A DNA stretch of 64,000 nucleotides from Apostichopus japonicus (taxonomy: Eukaryota > Echinodermata > Holothuroidea > Aspidochirotida > Stichopodidae). Numbering within the stretch: the first letter of the stretch is position 1; the number at the start of each line of letters is the position of its first letter. Location: the NCBI RefSeq assembly GCF_037975245.1, contig NC_092579.1, positions 25,341,166 to 25,405,165 of the forward strand, read 5' to 3'. The position numbers were made by a program, and so were the translations under genes. This document shows, in pieces, positions 13,046-24,829 of the stretch. Under the pieces are notes generated by a model. It did no database searches and was not told where the DNA came from. It saw only the letters and a list, made by a program, of their open reading frames with translations.

Positions 13046-16000
13046 GAATGTTCGACACCGATCAATCGAATGTTCGACACCGATCATTCGAATGTTCGAC
13101 ATTGATCATTCGAATGTTCGACACCGATCAATCGAATGTGCGACACCCATCAATCGCATGTGCGACACCCATCAATCGAATGTTCGACACCGATGAATCG
13201 AATATGCAACACCGATCAATCGAATGTGCGATACCCATTAATCGAATGTGCGACACCCATCAATCGAATGTTCGACACCGATCAATCGAATGTTCGACAC
13301 CGATCAATCGAATGTTCGACACCGGTCAATCGAATGTGCGGAACCGATTAATCGAATGTGCAACACCGATCAATCGAATGTACGATACCCATCAATCGAA
13401 TGTGCGACACCGATCAATCGAATGTTCGACACCGATCAATCGAATGTTCGACACCCATCAATCGAATGTTCTGCACCGATTAATCGCATGTTCTACACCG
13501 ATCAATCGAATGTTCGGCACTGATCAATCGAATATGCAGCACCGAGCAATCGCATATGCCGCAATGATCGATCGAATGTTCGACACCGATCAATCGAATG
13601 TTCGACACCGATCATTCGAATGTTCGACATTGATCATTCGAATGTTCGACACCGATCAATCGAATGTTCGACAAAGATCATTCGAATGTGCGGCACCGAT
13701 TAATCGAATTTTCTACACCGATCAATCAAATGTGCGACATCGATCAATCGAATGGGCGACACCTATCAATCGAATGTGCGACACCCATCAATCGAATGTT
13801 CGACACCGATCATTCGATTGTTCGACACCGATCATTCGAATGTGCGGCACCGAACAATCGAATGTTCTACACCGATTAATCAAATGTGCGACACCGATCC
13901 ATCGAATGTGCGGCACCAATCAATCGAATGTTCGACACCGATCATTCGAATGTTCGACACCGATCATTCGAATGTGCGGCACCGATCATTCGAATGAGCG
14001 ACACCGATCAATCGAATGTCGACACATCCATCAATGAAATGTTCGGCACCGAACAATCGAATGTGCAGCACCGATCAATCAAATGTGCGACACAGATGAA
14101 TCGAATGTTCGACACCGATCAATCGAATGTACGATACCCATCAATCAAATGTGCGACACCGATCAATCGAATGTTCGACACCGATCAATCGAATGTTCGA
14201 CACCCATCAATCGTATGTTCTGCACCGATTAATCGAATGTTCTACACCGATCAATCATATGTTCTACACCGATCAATCGAATGTGCGACACCGATCAATC
14301 GAATGTGCGGCACTGATCGATCGAATGTTCGACACCGATCATTCGAATGTTCGACACCGATCATTCGAATGTGCGACACCCATCAATCGAATGTTCGACA
14401 CCGATCAATCGAATGAACGACACCGATCATTTGAATGTGCGGCACCGATTAATCGAATTTTCTACACCGATCAATCAAATGTGCGACATCGATCAATCGA
14501 ATGGGCGACACCGATCAATCGAATGTGCGACACCCATCAATCGAATGTTCGACACCGATCATTCGAATGTTCGACACCGATCATTCGAATGTTCGACACC
14601 GATCATTCGAATGTGCGGCACCGAACAATCGAATGTTCTACACCGATTAATCCAATGTGCGACACCGATCCATCGAATGTCTACACATCCATCAATCGAA
14701 TGTTCGGCACCGAACAATCGAATGTGCAGCACCGATCAATCAAATGTGCGACACCGATGAATCGAATGTGCGGCACCGATCAATCGAATGTACGATACCC
14801 ATCAATCAAATGTGCGACACCGATCAATCGAATGTTCGACACCGATCAATCGAATGTTCGACACACAGATCAATCGAATGTTCGGCACCGATTAATCGAA
14901 TGTTCTACACCGATCAATCATATGTTCTACACCGATCAATCGAATGTTCGACACCGATCAATCGAATGTGCGACACCGATCAATCGAATGTTCGGCACCG
15001 ATCAATCGAATATGCAGCACCGATCAATCGAATGTTCGACATTGATCAATCGAATGTTCGACACCGATCATTCGAATGTTCGACACCGATCATTCGAATG
15101 TGCGACACCCATCAATCGAATGTTTGACACCGATCAATCAAATATGCGGCACCGATCAATCGAATGTGCGGCACTGATCGATCGAATGTTCGACACACAG
15201 ATCAATCGAATGTTCGACACCGATCAATGGAATGTGCGACACCGATCAATCGAATGTGCGACACCGATCAATCGAATGTGCGACACCGATCAATCGAATG
15301 TTCGACACCGATTAATCGAATGTGCGGCACCGATCAATCGATATGCGACACCAATCAATCGAATGTTCGACACCCATTGTTCGTATGTTCGGCACCGATC
15401 GATCGAATGTTCGACACCGATCAATCGAATGTGCGACACCGATCAATCGTATGTGCGGCACCGATCAATCGAATGAGCGACACCGATCAATCGAATGTCG
15501 ACACCCATCAATCAAATGTGCGGCACCGAACAATCGAATGTGCAGCACCGATCAATCGAATATGCGGCACTGATCGATCGAATGTTCGACACACAGATCA
15601 ATCGAATGTTCGACACCGATCAATCGAATGTTCGACACCGATCAATCGAATGTGCGACACCGATCAATCGAATGTTCGGCACCGATCAATCGAATATGCA
15701 GCACCGATCAATCGAATGTTCGACATTGATCAATCGAATGTTCGACACCGATCATTCGAATGTTCGACACCGATCATTCGAATTTGCGACACCCATCAAT
15801 CGAATGTCGACAACGATCAATCAAATATGCGGCACCGATCAATCGAATGTGCGGCACTGATCGATCGAATGTTCGACACACAGATCAATCGAATGTTCGA
15901 CACCGATCAATGGAATGTGCGACACCGATCAATCGAATGTGCGACACCGATCAATCGAATGTGCGACACCGATCAATCGAATGTGCGACACCGATCAATC

Positions 16001-16499
16001 GTATGTTCGGCACCGATCAATCCAATGTGCGGCACCGATCCATCGAATTTTCGATACCGATCAATCGAATGTTCGACACCGATCATTCGAATGTGCAGCA
16101 CTGATCGATCGAATGTTCGACACCGATCAATCGAATGTGCGGCACCGATCAATCGAATGTGCAACACCGATCAATCGAATGTGCGACACCCATCAATCGC
16201 ATGTGCGACACCCATCAATCGTATGTTCGGCACCGATCAATCCAATGTGCGGCACCGATCCATCGAATGTTCGATACCGATCAATCGAATGTTCGACACC
16301 GATCATTCGAATGTGCAGCACTGATCGATCGAATGTTCGACACCGATCAATCGAATGTTCGACACCGATTAATCGAATGTGCGGCACCGATCAATCGAAT
16401 GTGCAACACCGATCAATCGAATGTGCGACACCCATCAATCGAATGTGCGATACCCATCAATCGAATGTGCGACACCCATCAATCGAATGTTCGACACCG
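13046..16499. repeat. Zone I monomers with diverged copies of earlier runs
   Basis: The array continues with no gene. The runs near 13684-14050 and 14440-14760 are diverged relatives of 2001-2260 (AATTTTCTACACC, ATGGGCGACACC, ACATCCATC). The run from about 14980 to 15960 contains two similar blocks with ATATGCAGC, CGACATTGATC and CACACAGATC units, so local duplication also happened here. A unit at 14679 has GTCTACACATCC in place of GTCGACACATCC. One forward frame stays open for 449 codons (14127-15476), which I treat as a repeat artefact. Confidence 0.8.
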
Positions 16500-17498
16500 A
16501 TCAATCGAATGTTCGACACCGATCAATCGAATGTTCGACACCGATCAATCGAATGTGCGACACCGATCAATCGAATGTTCGGCACCGATCAATCGAATAT
16601 GCAGCACCGATCATTCGCAAATGCGGCACTGATCGATCGAATGTTCGACACCCATCAATCGAATGTGCGACACCCATCAATCGAATGTGCGACACCCATC
16701 AATCGAATGTTCGACACCGATCAATCGAATGTTCGACACCGATCCATCGAATGTGCGGCACCAATCAATCGAATGTTCGACACCGATCATTCGAATGTTC
16801 GCCACCGATCATTCGAATGTGCGGCACCGATCAATCGAATGAGCGACACCGATCAATCGAATGTCGACACATCCATCAATCAAATGTTCGGCACCGAACA
16901 ATCGAATGTTCGGCACCGATCAGTCGAATATGCAGCACCGATAAATCGCATATGCGGCACTGATCGATCGAATGTTCGACACCGATCAATCGAATGTTCG
17001 ACACCGATCAATCGAATGTGCGACACCCATCAATCGAATGTGCGACACCCATCAATCGAATGTTCGACACCGATCATTCGAATGTGCGGCACCGAACAAT
17101 CGAATGTTCTACACCGATTAATCAAATGCGCGACACCGATCCATCGAATGTTCGGCACCAATCAATCGAATGTTCGACACCGATCATTCGAATGTTCGAC
17201 ACCGGTCATTCGAATGTGCGACACCGATCAATCGAATGTGCGGCACCGATCAATCGAATGTCGACACATCCATCAATCAAATGTTCGGCACCGAAAAATC
17301 GAATGTGCCGCACCGATCAATCGAATGTGCGGCACTGATCGATCGAATGTTCGACACACAGATCAATCGAATGTTCGACACCGATCAATGGAATGTCCGA
17401 CACCGATCAATCGAATGTGCGACACCGATCAATCGAATGTGCGACACAGATCAATCGAATGTGCGACACCGATCAATCGAATGTTCGACACCGATTAA
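15915..17498 (+). other. Longest open frame (527 codons), judged not coding
   Basis: This is the longest ATG-to-stop frame in the window. Its product would be 24 imperfect copies of a 22-residue peptide, MFDTDQSNVRH then RSIECSTPINR. I reject it as a gene for three reasons. The same stretch is also open in the other two forward frames over hundreds of bases. Substitutions follow the 22-bp monomer, not the codon. The start is just the ATG present in nearly every monomer. The frame runs across the boundary into the 1,324-bp duplication and ends at a frame shift caused by length-variant units. No promoter, intron signal, signal peptide or domain is visible. Confidence 0.9.
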
Positions 17499-17823
17499 TC
17501 GAATGTGCGGCACCGATCAATCGAATGTGCGACACTCATCAATCGAATGTTCGACACCCATTGTTCGTATGTTCGGCACCGATCGATCGAATGTTCGACA
17601 CCGATCAATCGAATGTGCGACACCGATCAATCGTATGTTCGGCACCGATCAATCCAATGTGCGGCACCGATCCATCGAATGTTCGATACCGATCATTCGA
17701 ATGTTCGACACCGATCATTCGAATGTACAGCATTGATCAATCGAATGTTCGACACCGATCAATCGAATGTTCGACACCGATTAATCGAATGTGCGGCACC
17801 GATCAATCGAATGTGCGGCACCC
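16500..17823. repeat. 1,324-bp tandem duplication, first copy
   Basis: This block is repeated immediately downstream at 17824-19147. The length is 60 monomers plus 4 bp. The extra 4 bp are accounted for by two 23-bp ACATCCATC units (about 16862 and 17261) and one 24-bp CACACAGATC unit (about 17350). It also carries the ATATGCAGC run and the CCCATTGTTCGTATG run. Confidence 0.9.
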
Positions 17824-19147
17824 ATCAATCGAATGTTCGACACCGATCAATCGAATGTTCGACACCGATCAATCGAATGTGCGACACCGATCAATCGAAT
17901 GTTCGGCACCGATCAATCGAATATGCAGCACCGATCATTCGCAAATGCGGCACTGATCGATCGAATGTTCGACACCGATCAATCGAATGTGCGACACCCA
18001 TCAATCGAATGTGCGACACCCATCAATCGAATGTTCGACACCGATCAATCGAATGTTCGACACCGATCCATCGAATGTGCGGCACCAATCAATCGAATGT
18101 TCGACACCGATCATTCGAATGTTCGCCACCGATCATTCGAATGTGCGGCACCGATCAATCGAATGAGCGACACCGATCAATCGAATGTCGACACATCCAT
18201 CAATCAAATGTTCGGCACCGAACAATCGAATGTTCGGCACCGATCAGTCGAATATGCAGCACCGATAAATCGCATATGCGGCACTGATCGATCGAATGTT
18301 CGACACCGATCAATCGAATGTTCGACACCGATCAATCGAATGTGCGACACCCATCAATCGAATGTGCGACACCCATCAATCGAATGTTCGACACCGATCA
18401 TTCGAATGTGCGGCACCGAACAATCGAATGTTCTACACCGATTAATCAAATGCGCGACACCGATCCATCGAATGTTCGGCACCAATCAATCGAATGTTCG
18501 ACACCGATCATTCGAATGTTCGACACCGGTCATTCGAATGTGCGACACCGATCAATCGAATGTGCGGCACCGATCAATCGAATGTCGACACATCCATCAA
18601 TCAAATGTTCGGCACCGAAAAATCGAATGTGCCGCACCGATCAATCGAATGTGCGGCACTGATCGATCGAATGTTCGACACACAGATCAATCGAATGTTC
18701 GACACCGATCAATGGAATGTCCGACACCGATCAATCGAATATGCGACACCGATCAATCGAATGTGCTACACAGATCAATCGAATGTGCGACACCGATCAA
18801 TCGAATGTTCGACACCGATTAATCGAATGTGCGGCACCGATCAATCGAATGTGCGACACTCATCAATCGAATGTTCGACACCCATTGTTCGTATGTTCGG
18901 CACCGATCGATCGAATGTTCGACACCGATCAATCGAATGTGCGACACCGATCAATCGTATGTTCGGCACCGATCAATCCAATGTGCGGCACCGATCCATC
19001 GAATGTTCGATACCGATCATTCGAATGTTCGACACCGATCATTCGAATGTGCAGCATTGATCAATCGAATGTTCGACACCGATCAATCGAATGTTCGACA
19101 CCGATTAATCGAATGTGCGGCACCGATCAATCGAATGTGCGGCACCC
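17824..19147. repeat. 1,324-bp tandem duplication, second copy
   Basis: This is the direct repeat of 16500-17823. I could see at least four single-base differences: CACCGATC at about 17973 against CACCCATC at 16649; AATATGCG at about 18740 against AATGTGCG; GTGCTACACAG at about 18765 against GTGCGACACAG; and GTGCAGCATTG at about 19050 against GTACAGCATTG. That is well below 1 per cent divergence, so the event is recent but older than the 4.7-kb duplication appears to be. Confidence 0.9.
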
Positions 19148-21260
19148 ATCAATCGAATGTGCGACACCCATCAATCTTATGTTCGACACCCATTGTTCGT
19201 ATGTTCGGTCCCGATCGATCGAATGTTCGACATCGATCCATCGAATGTTCGACACCGATCATTCGAATGTTCGACACCGATTATTCGAATGTGCAGCATT
19301 GATCAATCGAATTTTCCACACCGATCGATCGAATGTGCGACACCGATCAATCGAATGTTCGAAACCGATCAATCGAATGTGCGACACCTATAAATGGAAT
19401 ATTCGGCACCGATCCATCGAATATGCAGCACCGATCAATCGCATGTGCGGCACTGATCGATCGAATGTTCGACACCGATCAATCGAATGTTCGACACCGA
19501 TCAATCGAATGTGCGACACCGATCAATCTAATGTGCAACACCGATCAATCGAATGTGCGACACCCATCAATCGCATGTGCGACACCCATCAATCGAATGT
19601 GCGACACCCATCAATCGAATGTTCGACACCGATCATTCGAATGTTCGACACCGATCATTAATATGTGCGGCACCGAACAATCAAATGTGCAACACCGATC
19701 AATCCAATGTGCGGCACTGATCGATCGAATGTGCGGCACCAATCAATCGAATGTTCGACACCGATCATTCGAATGTTCGACACCGATCCATCGAATGTGC
19801 GGCACCGATCAATCGAATGAGCCACACCGATCAATCGAATGTCGACACATCCATCAATCAAATGTGCGGCACCGAACAATCGAATGTGCGACACCGATCA
19901 ATCGAATGTTCGGCACTGATCGATCGAATGTTCGACACACAGATCATCGGAATGTTCGACACCGATCAATGGAATGTGCGACACCGATCAATCGAATGTG
20001 CGACACCGATCAATCGAATGTGCGACACCGATCAATGGAATGTGCGACACCGATCAATCGAATATTCGACACCGATTAATCGAATGTGCGGCACCGATCA
20101 ATCGAATGTGCGACACCCATCAATCGAATGTTCGACACCCATTGTTCGTATGTTCGGCACCGATCGATCGAATGTTCGACACCGATCAAACGAATGTTCA
20201 ACACCGATCAATCGAATGTGCGACACCGATCAATCTAATGTGCAACACCGATCAATCGAATGTGCGATACCCATCAATCGAATGTGCGACACCCATCAAT
20301 CGAATGTTCTACACCGATCAATCGAATGTTCGACACCGATCATTCGAATGTGCGGCACCGATCAATCGAATGAGCGACACCGATCAATCGAATGTCGACA
20401 CATCTATCAATCGAATGTGCGGCACCGATCAATCGAATGTGCGGCACCGATCCATCGAATGTTCGATACCGATCATTCGAATGTTCGACACCGATCATTC
20501 GAATGTGCAGCACTGATCAATCGAAATTTCGACACCGATCAATCGAATGTTCGACACCGATCAAACGAATGTGCGACACCTATAAATGGAATATTCGGCA
20601 CCGATCCATCGAATATGCAGCACCGATCAATCGCATGTGCGGCACTGATCGATCGAATGTTCGACACCGATGAATCGAATGTGCGACACCCATCAATCGA
20701 ATGTTCGACACCGATGAATCGAATGTGCAACACCGATCAATTGGATGTGCGATACCCATCAATCGAATGTGCGACACCCATCAATCGAATGTTCTACACC
20801 GATCAATCGAATGTGCGACACCGATCTATCAAATGTGCGGCACCAATCAATCGAATGTTCGACACCGATCATTCGAATGTTCGACACCGATCATTCGAAT
20901 GTGCGGCACCGATCAATCGAATGAGCGACACCTATCAATCGAATGTCGATACATCCATCAATCAAATGTTCGGCACCGAACAATCGAATGAGAGACACCG
21001 GTCAATCGAATGTTCGACACCGATCAATCGAATGTGCAGCATCGATCAATCGAATGTACGACACCTATCAATCGAATGTGCGACACCCATCAATCGAATG
21101 TTCGACACCCATTGTTCGTATGTTCGGCACCGATCGATCGAATGTTCGACACCGATCAATCGAATGTGCGACACCGATCAATCGTATGTTCGGCACCGAT
21201 CAATCCAATATGCAACACTGATCAATCGAATGTGCGACACCCATGAATCGAATGTTCGGC
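19148..21260. repeat. Right end of zone I
   Basis: The array continues with no gene. Markers are the CCTATAAATGG unit at 19389 and 20581, CCCATTGTTCGTATG near 19188, 20127 and 21108, and the last ACATCC units near 19842, 20395 and 20945 (GTCGATACATCC). A rare GAGAGACACCGGTC unit near 20988 and 21274 (286 bp, 13 monomers apart) begins an 88-bp direct repeat, which is the first sign of the change to zone II. One forward frame is open for 508 codons (19751-21277). Confidence 0.75.
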
Positions 21261-21596
21261 ACCGATCATTCGAATGAGAGACACCGGTCAATCGAATGTT
21301 CGACACCGATCAATCGAATGTGCAGCATCGATCAATCGAATGTACGACACCTATCAATGGAATGTGCGGCACTCATCAATCGAATGTTCGACACCGATTA
21401 ATCGAATGTGCGACACCGATCAAAGGATTGTTCGCACCCATCAATCGACTGTTCGACACCCATCAATCGTATGTTCGGCATCGATCGATCGAATGTTCGA
21501 CACCGATCAATCGAATGTGCGACACCGATCAATCGTATGTTCGGCACTGATCAATCGAATGTGCGAAACCGATCCATCGAATGTTCGACACCGATC

Positions 21597-21640
21597 ATTC
21601 GAATGTGCGACAACTATTAATTAAATGTTCGGCACCGATA
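21597..21640. repeat. Variant dimer creating TTAATTAA (first of 15)
   Basis: The first unit ends in CAACTATT instead of CACCGATC. The second begins AATTAAATG instead of AATCGAATG, so the junction reads TTAATTAA (21617-21624, a PacI-type site). The same site is at 23360, 23953, 26659, 28329, 29165, 30935, 32639, 35213, 36839, 37631, 50837, 51343, 56836 and 57342. A related dimer at about 38877 has CTACTAATTAAATG and lacks the site. I found none in 1-21600 or 38000-50800. It tags zone II blocks and their later re-insertions into zone III. Confidence 0.88.
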
Positions 21641-22123
21641 AATCGAATATGCAGCCCAGATCAATCGCATGTGCGGCACTGATCGATCGAATGTTCGACA
21701 CCGATCAATCGAATGTTCGACACGGATCAATCGAATGTGCGACAACGATCAATCGAATGTTCGGCACCGATCAATCGAATATGCAGCACAGATCAATCGC
21801 CTGTGCGGCACCGATCCATTGAATGTTCGACATTGATCAATCGAATGTTCGACACCGATCATTCGAATGTTCGACACCGATCATTCGAATTTGCAGCATT
21901 GATCAATCGAATTTTCGACACCGATCAATCGAATTTGCGACACCCATCAATCGAATGAGCGACACCGATTAATCGAATGTGTTGCACCGATTAATCGAAT
22001 GTTCGACATTGATCAATCGAATGTAAGACACCGGTTAATCGAATGTTCGACACCGATCAATCAAATTTGCGGCACCGATCAATCAATGAGAGGCACCGAT
22101 CAATCGAATGTTCGACACCGATC

Positions 22124-22151
22124 AATCGAATGTTCGACACGGACACCCATC
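22124..22151. repeat. 28-bp length-variant monomer (insert GGACAC)
   Basis: The unit reads AATCGAATGTTCGACAC, then GGACACCCATC, so 6 bp have been added by repeating a GACAC-like segment. Copies occur near 29534, 31310, 39510 and 57927, always followed by the ATATGCAGC trimer. It is a single-origin marker spread by block duplication. Confidence 0.85.
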
Positions 22152-24350
22152 AATCGAATGTGCGACACCGATCAATCGAATGTTCGACAACGATCAATCG
22201 AATATGCAGCACCGATCAATCGCATATGCGGCACTGATCGATCGAGTGTTCGACACACAGATCAATCGAATGTTCGACACCGATCAATCGAATGTTCGAC
22301 ACCGATCAATCGAATGTGCGACACCGATCAATCGAATGTTCGGCACCGATCAATCGAATGTGCGACACCCATCAATCGAATGTGCGACACCCATCAATCG
22401 AATGTTCGACACCCATTGTTCGAATGTGCGATACTGATCAATCGTAGGTTCGACACCGATAAATCGAATGTTCGACACCGATGAATCGAATGTGCGACAC
22501 CGATCAATGGAATGTGCGGCACCCATCAATCGAATGTTCGACACCGATCAATCGAATGTGCGGCACCGATCTATCGAATGTTCGACATTGATCTATCGAA
22601 TGTTCGACACCGATCATTCGAATGTTCGACACCGATCATTCGAATTTGCAGCATCGATCAATCAAATTTTCGACACCGATCAATCGAATGTGCGACACCG
22701 ATCAATCGAGTTTCGACACCGATCAATCGAATGTGCGACACCGATCAATCGAATGTGCAACACCGATCAATCAAATGTGTGACACTCATCAATCGAATGT
22801 TCGACACCGATCAATCGTATGTTCGGCACCGATCAATCGAATGTGCGACACCCATCAATACAATGTGCGACACCGATCATTCGAATGAGCGACACCGATC
22901 AATCGAATGTGCAGCACCGATCAATCGAATGTTCGACATCGATCAATCGAATATGCAACACCGATCTATCGAATGTGCAGCACCGATCAATCGAATGAGC
23001 GACATCGATCAATCGAATGTGCAGCACCAACCAATCGCATGTGCGGCACTGATCGATCGAATGTTCTACACCGATCAATCGAATATTCGGCACCGATCAA
23101 TCGAATATGCAGCATCGATCAATCGAATGTTCGACACCGATCAATCTAATGTGCGGCACCGAACAATCGAATATCGACACCCATCAATTAAATGTGCGAC
23201 ACACATCAATCGAATGTGCGGCACCAATCAATCGTATGTTCGGCACTGATCAATCGAATGTGCGGAACCGATCCATCGAATAATCGACATTGATCAATCG
23301 ATTGTTCGAAACCGATCATTCGAATGTTCGACACCGATCATTCGAATGTGCGACAACTATTAATTAAATGTTCGGCACCGATCAATCGAATATGCAGCCC
23401 AGATCAATCGCATGTGCGGCACTGATCGATCGAATGTTCGACAACGATCAATCGAATGTTCGACACTGATCAATCGAATATGCAGCACAGATCAATCGCA
23501 TGTGCGGCACCGATCCATCGAATGTTCGACATTGATCAATCGAATGTTCGACACCGATCATTCGAATGTTCGACACCGACTAATCGAATGTTCGACACCG
23601 ATCAATCGAATGTGCAGCATCGATCAATCGAATGTACGACACCTATCAATGGAATGTGCGGCACTCATCAATCGAATGTTCGACACCGATTAATCGAATG
23701 TGCGGCACCGATCAAAGGAATGTTCGCACCCATCAATCGACTGTTCGACAACCATCAATCGTATGTTCGGCATCGATCGATCGAATGTTCGACACCGATC
23801 AATCGAATGTGCGACACCGATCAATCGTATGTTCGGCACTGATCAATCGAATGTGTGGAACCGATCCATCGAATAATCGACATTGATCAATCGATTGTTC
23901 GAAACCGATCATTCGAATGTTCGACACCGATCATTCGAATGTGCGACAACTATTAATTAAATGTTCGGCACCGATCAATCGAATATGCAGCACCGATCAA
24001 TCGCCTGTGCGGCACCGATCCATCGAATGTTCGACATTGATCAATCGAATGTTCGACACCGATCATTCGAATGTTCGACACCGATCATTCGAATTTGCAG
24101 CATTGATCAATCGAATTTTCGACACCGATCGATCGAATGTGCGACACCGATCAATGGAATTTGCGACACCCATCAATCGAATGAGCGACACCGATTAATC
24201 GAATGTGTGACACCGATCAATCGTATGTTCGGCACCGATCAATCGAATGTGCTGCACCGACTAATCGAATGTTCGACATTGATCAATCGAATGTAAGACA
24301 CCGGTTAATCGAATGTTCGACACCGATCAATCAAATGTGCGGCACCGATC

Positions 24351-24371
24351 AATCAATGAGAGGCACCGATC
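24351..24371. repeat. 21-bp length-variant monomer (AATCAATGAGAGGC)
   Basis: This unit reads AATCAATGAG then AGGCACCGATC. It recurs near 22077, 29452, 31222, 33033, 38224 (as AGATTCACC), 39391 and 57810. It normally follows AATCAAATGTGCGGCACCGATC-type units. It is another inherited marker shared by zone II blocks. Confidence 0.82.
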
Positions 24372-24765
24372 AATCGAATGTTCGACACCATCAATCGAAT
24401 GTTCGACACCGATCAATCGAATATTCCACACCGATCAATCGAATGTGCGACACCGATCATTCGAATGTGCGACACCTATTAATGGAATGTTCGGCACCGA
24501 TCAATCGAATATGCAGCACCGATCAATCGAATGTGCGGCACCGATCAATCAAATGTTCGACATTGATCAATCGAATGTTAGACACCGATCAATCGAATGT
24601 TCGACACAGATCAATCAAATGTGCGACACCCATCAATCGAATGTGCGGCACCGATCAATCGAATGAGCGACACCGATCATTCGAATGTGCGACACCATCA
24701 ATCGAATGTTTGACACCGATCAATCGTATGTTCGGTACCGATCAATCGAATGTACTGCACCGATT

Positions 24766-24792
24766 GATCGAATGTAATGTTCGCCACTGATC
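24766..24792. repeat. 27-bp length-variant monomer (ATGTAATGT)
   Basis: The unit GATCGAATGTAATGT then TCGCCACTGATC has a 5-bp internal repeat of AATGT. Copies lie near 29857, 31627, 33474, 40049 and 58450, usually after a CATCGATT or CACCGATT unit. The 5-bp step shifts the forward frame and ends several open frames here. Confidence 0.82.
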
Positions 24793-24829
24793 AATCGAAT
24801 GTTCGACACCGATCATTCGAATGTTCGAC

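Larger units (their letters stand above)
1..21260. repeat. Array zone I (ACATCCATC / CACACAGATC subfamily)
   Basis: This part is characterised by 23-bp units containing GTCGACACATCCATC (for example near 980, 2212, 2502, 4501, 9329, 10561, 12850, 14017, 16861, 17261, 18185 and 18585). It also has frequent 24-bp units with CACACAGATC, and a recurrent run with CCCATTGTTCGTATG followed by GGCACCGATCGATCG (near 1451, 3545, 5511, 6011, 7508, 15370, 17557 and 18889). TTAATTAA does not occur in this zone. The right edge is a transition over a few hundred bases near 21.0-21.6 kb, not a sharp junction. Confidence 0.8.
21261..23568. repeat. Start of zone II, mixed monomers
   Basis: This is gene-free array. 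It holds the first two TTAATTAA dimers (21617, 23360), the 28-bp GACACGGACACCC unit at 22124, and a diverse run at about 22540-23240. That run contains rare forms such as CACCAACCAATCGC, ATCGAGTTTCGAC and CATCAATACAATG that I did not see copied elsewhere. It looks like an older, less homogenised patch of the zone. Confidence 0.75.

Noticed and set aside
21617-21624. TTAATTAA as a regulatory or origin element
   Set aside because: It is a junction of two mutated monomers inherited with larger blocks; no other signal accompanies it.
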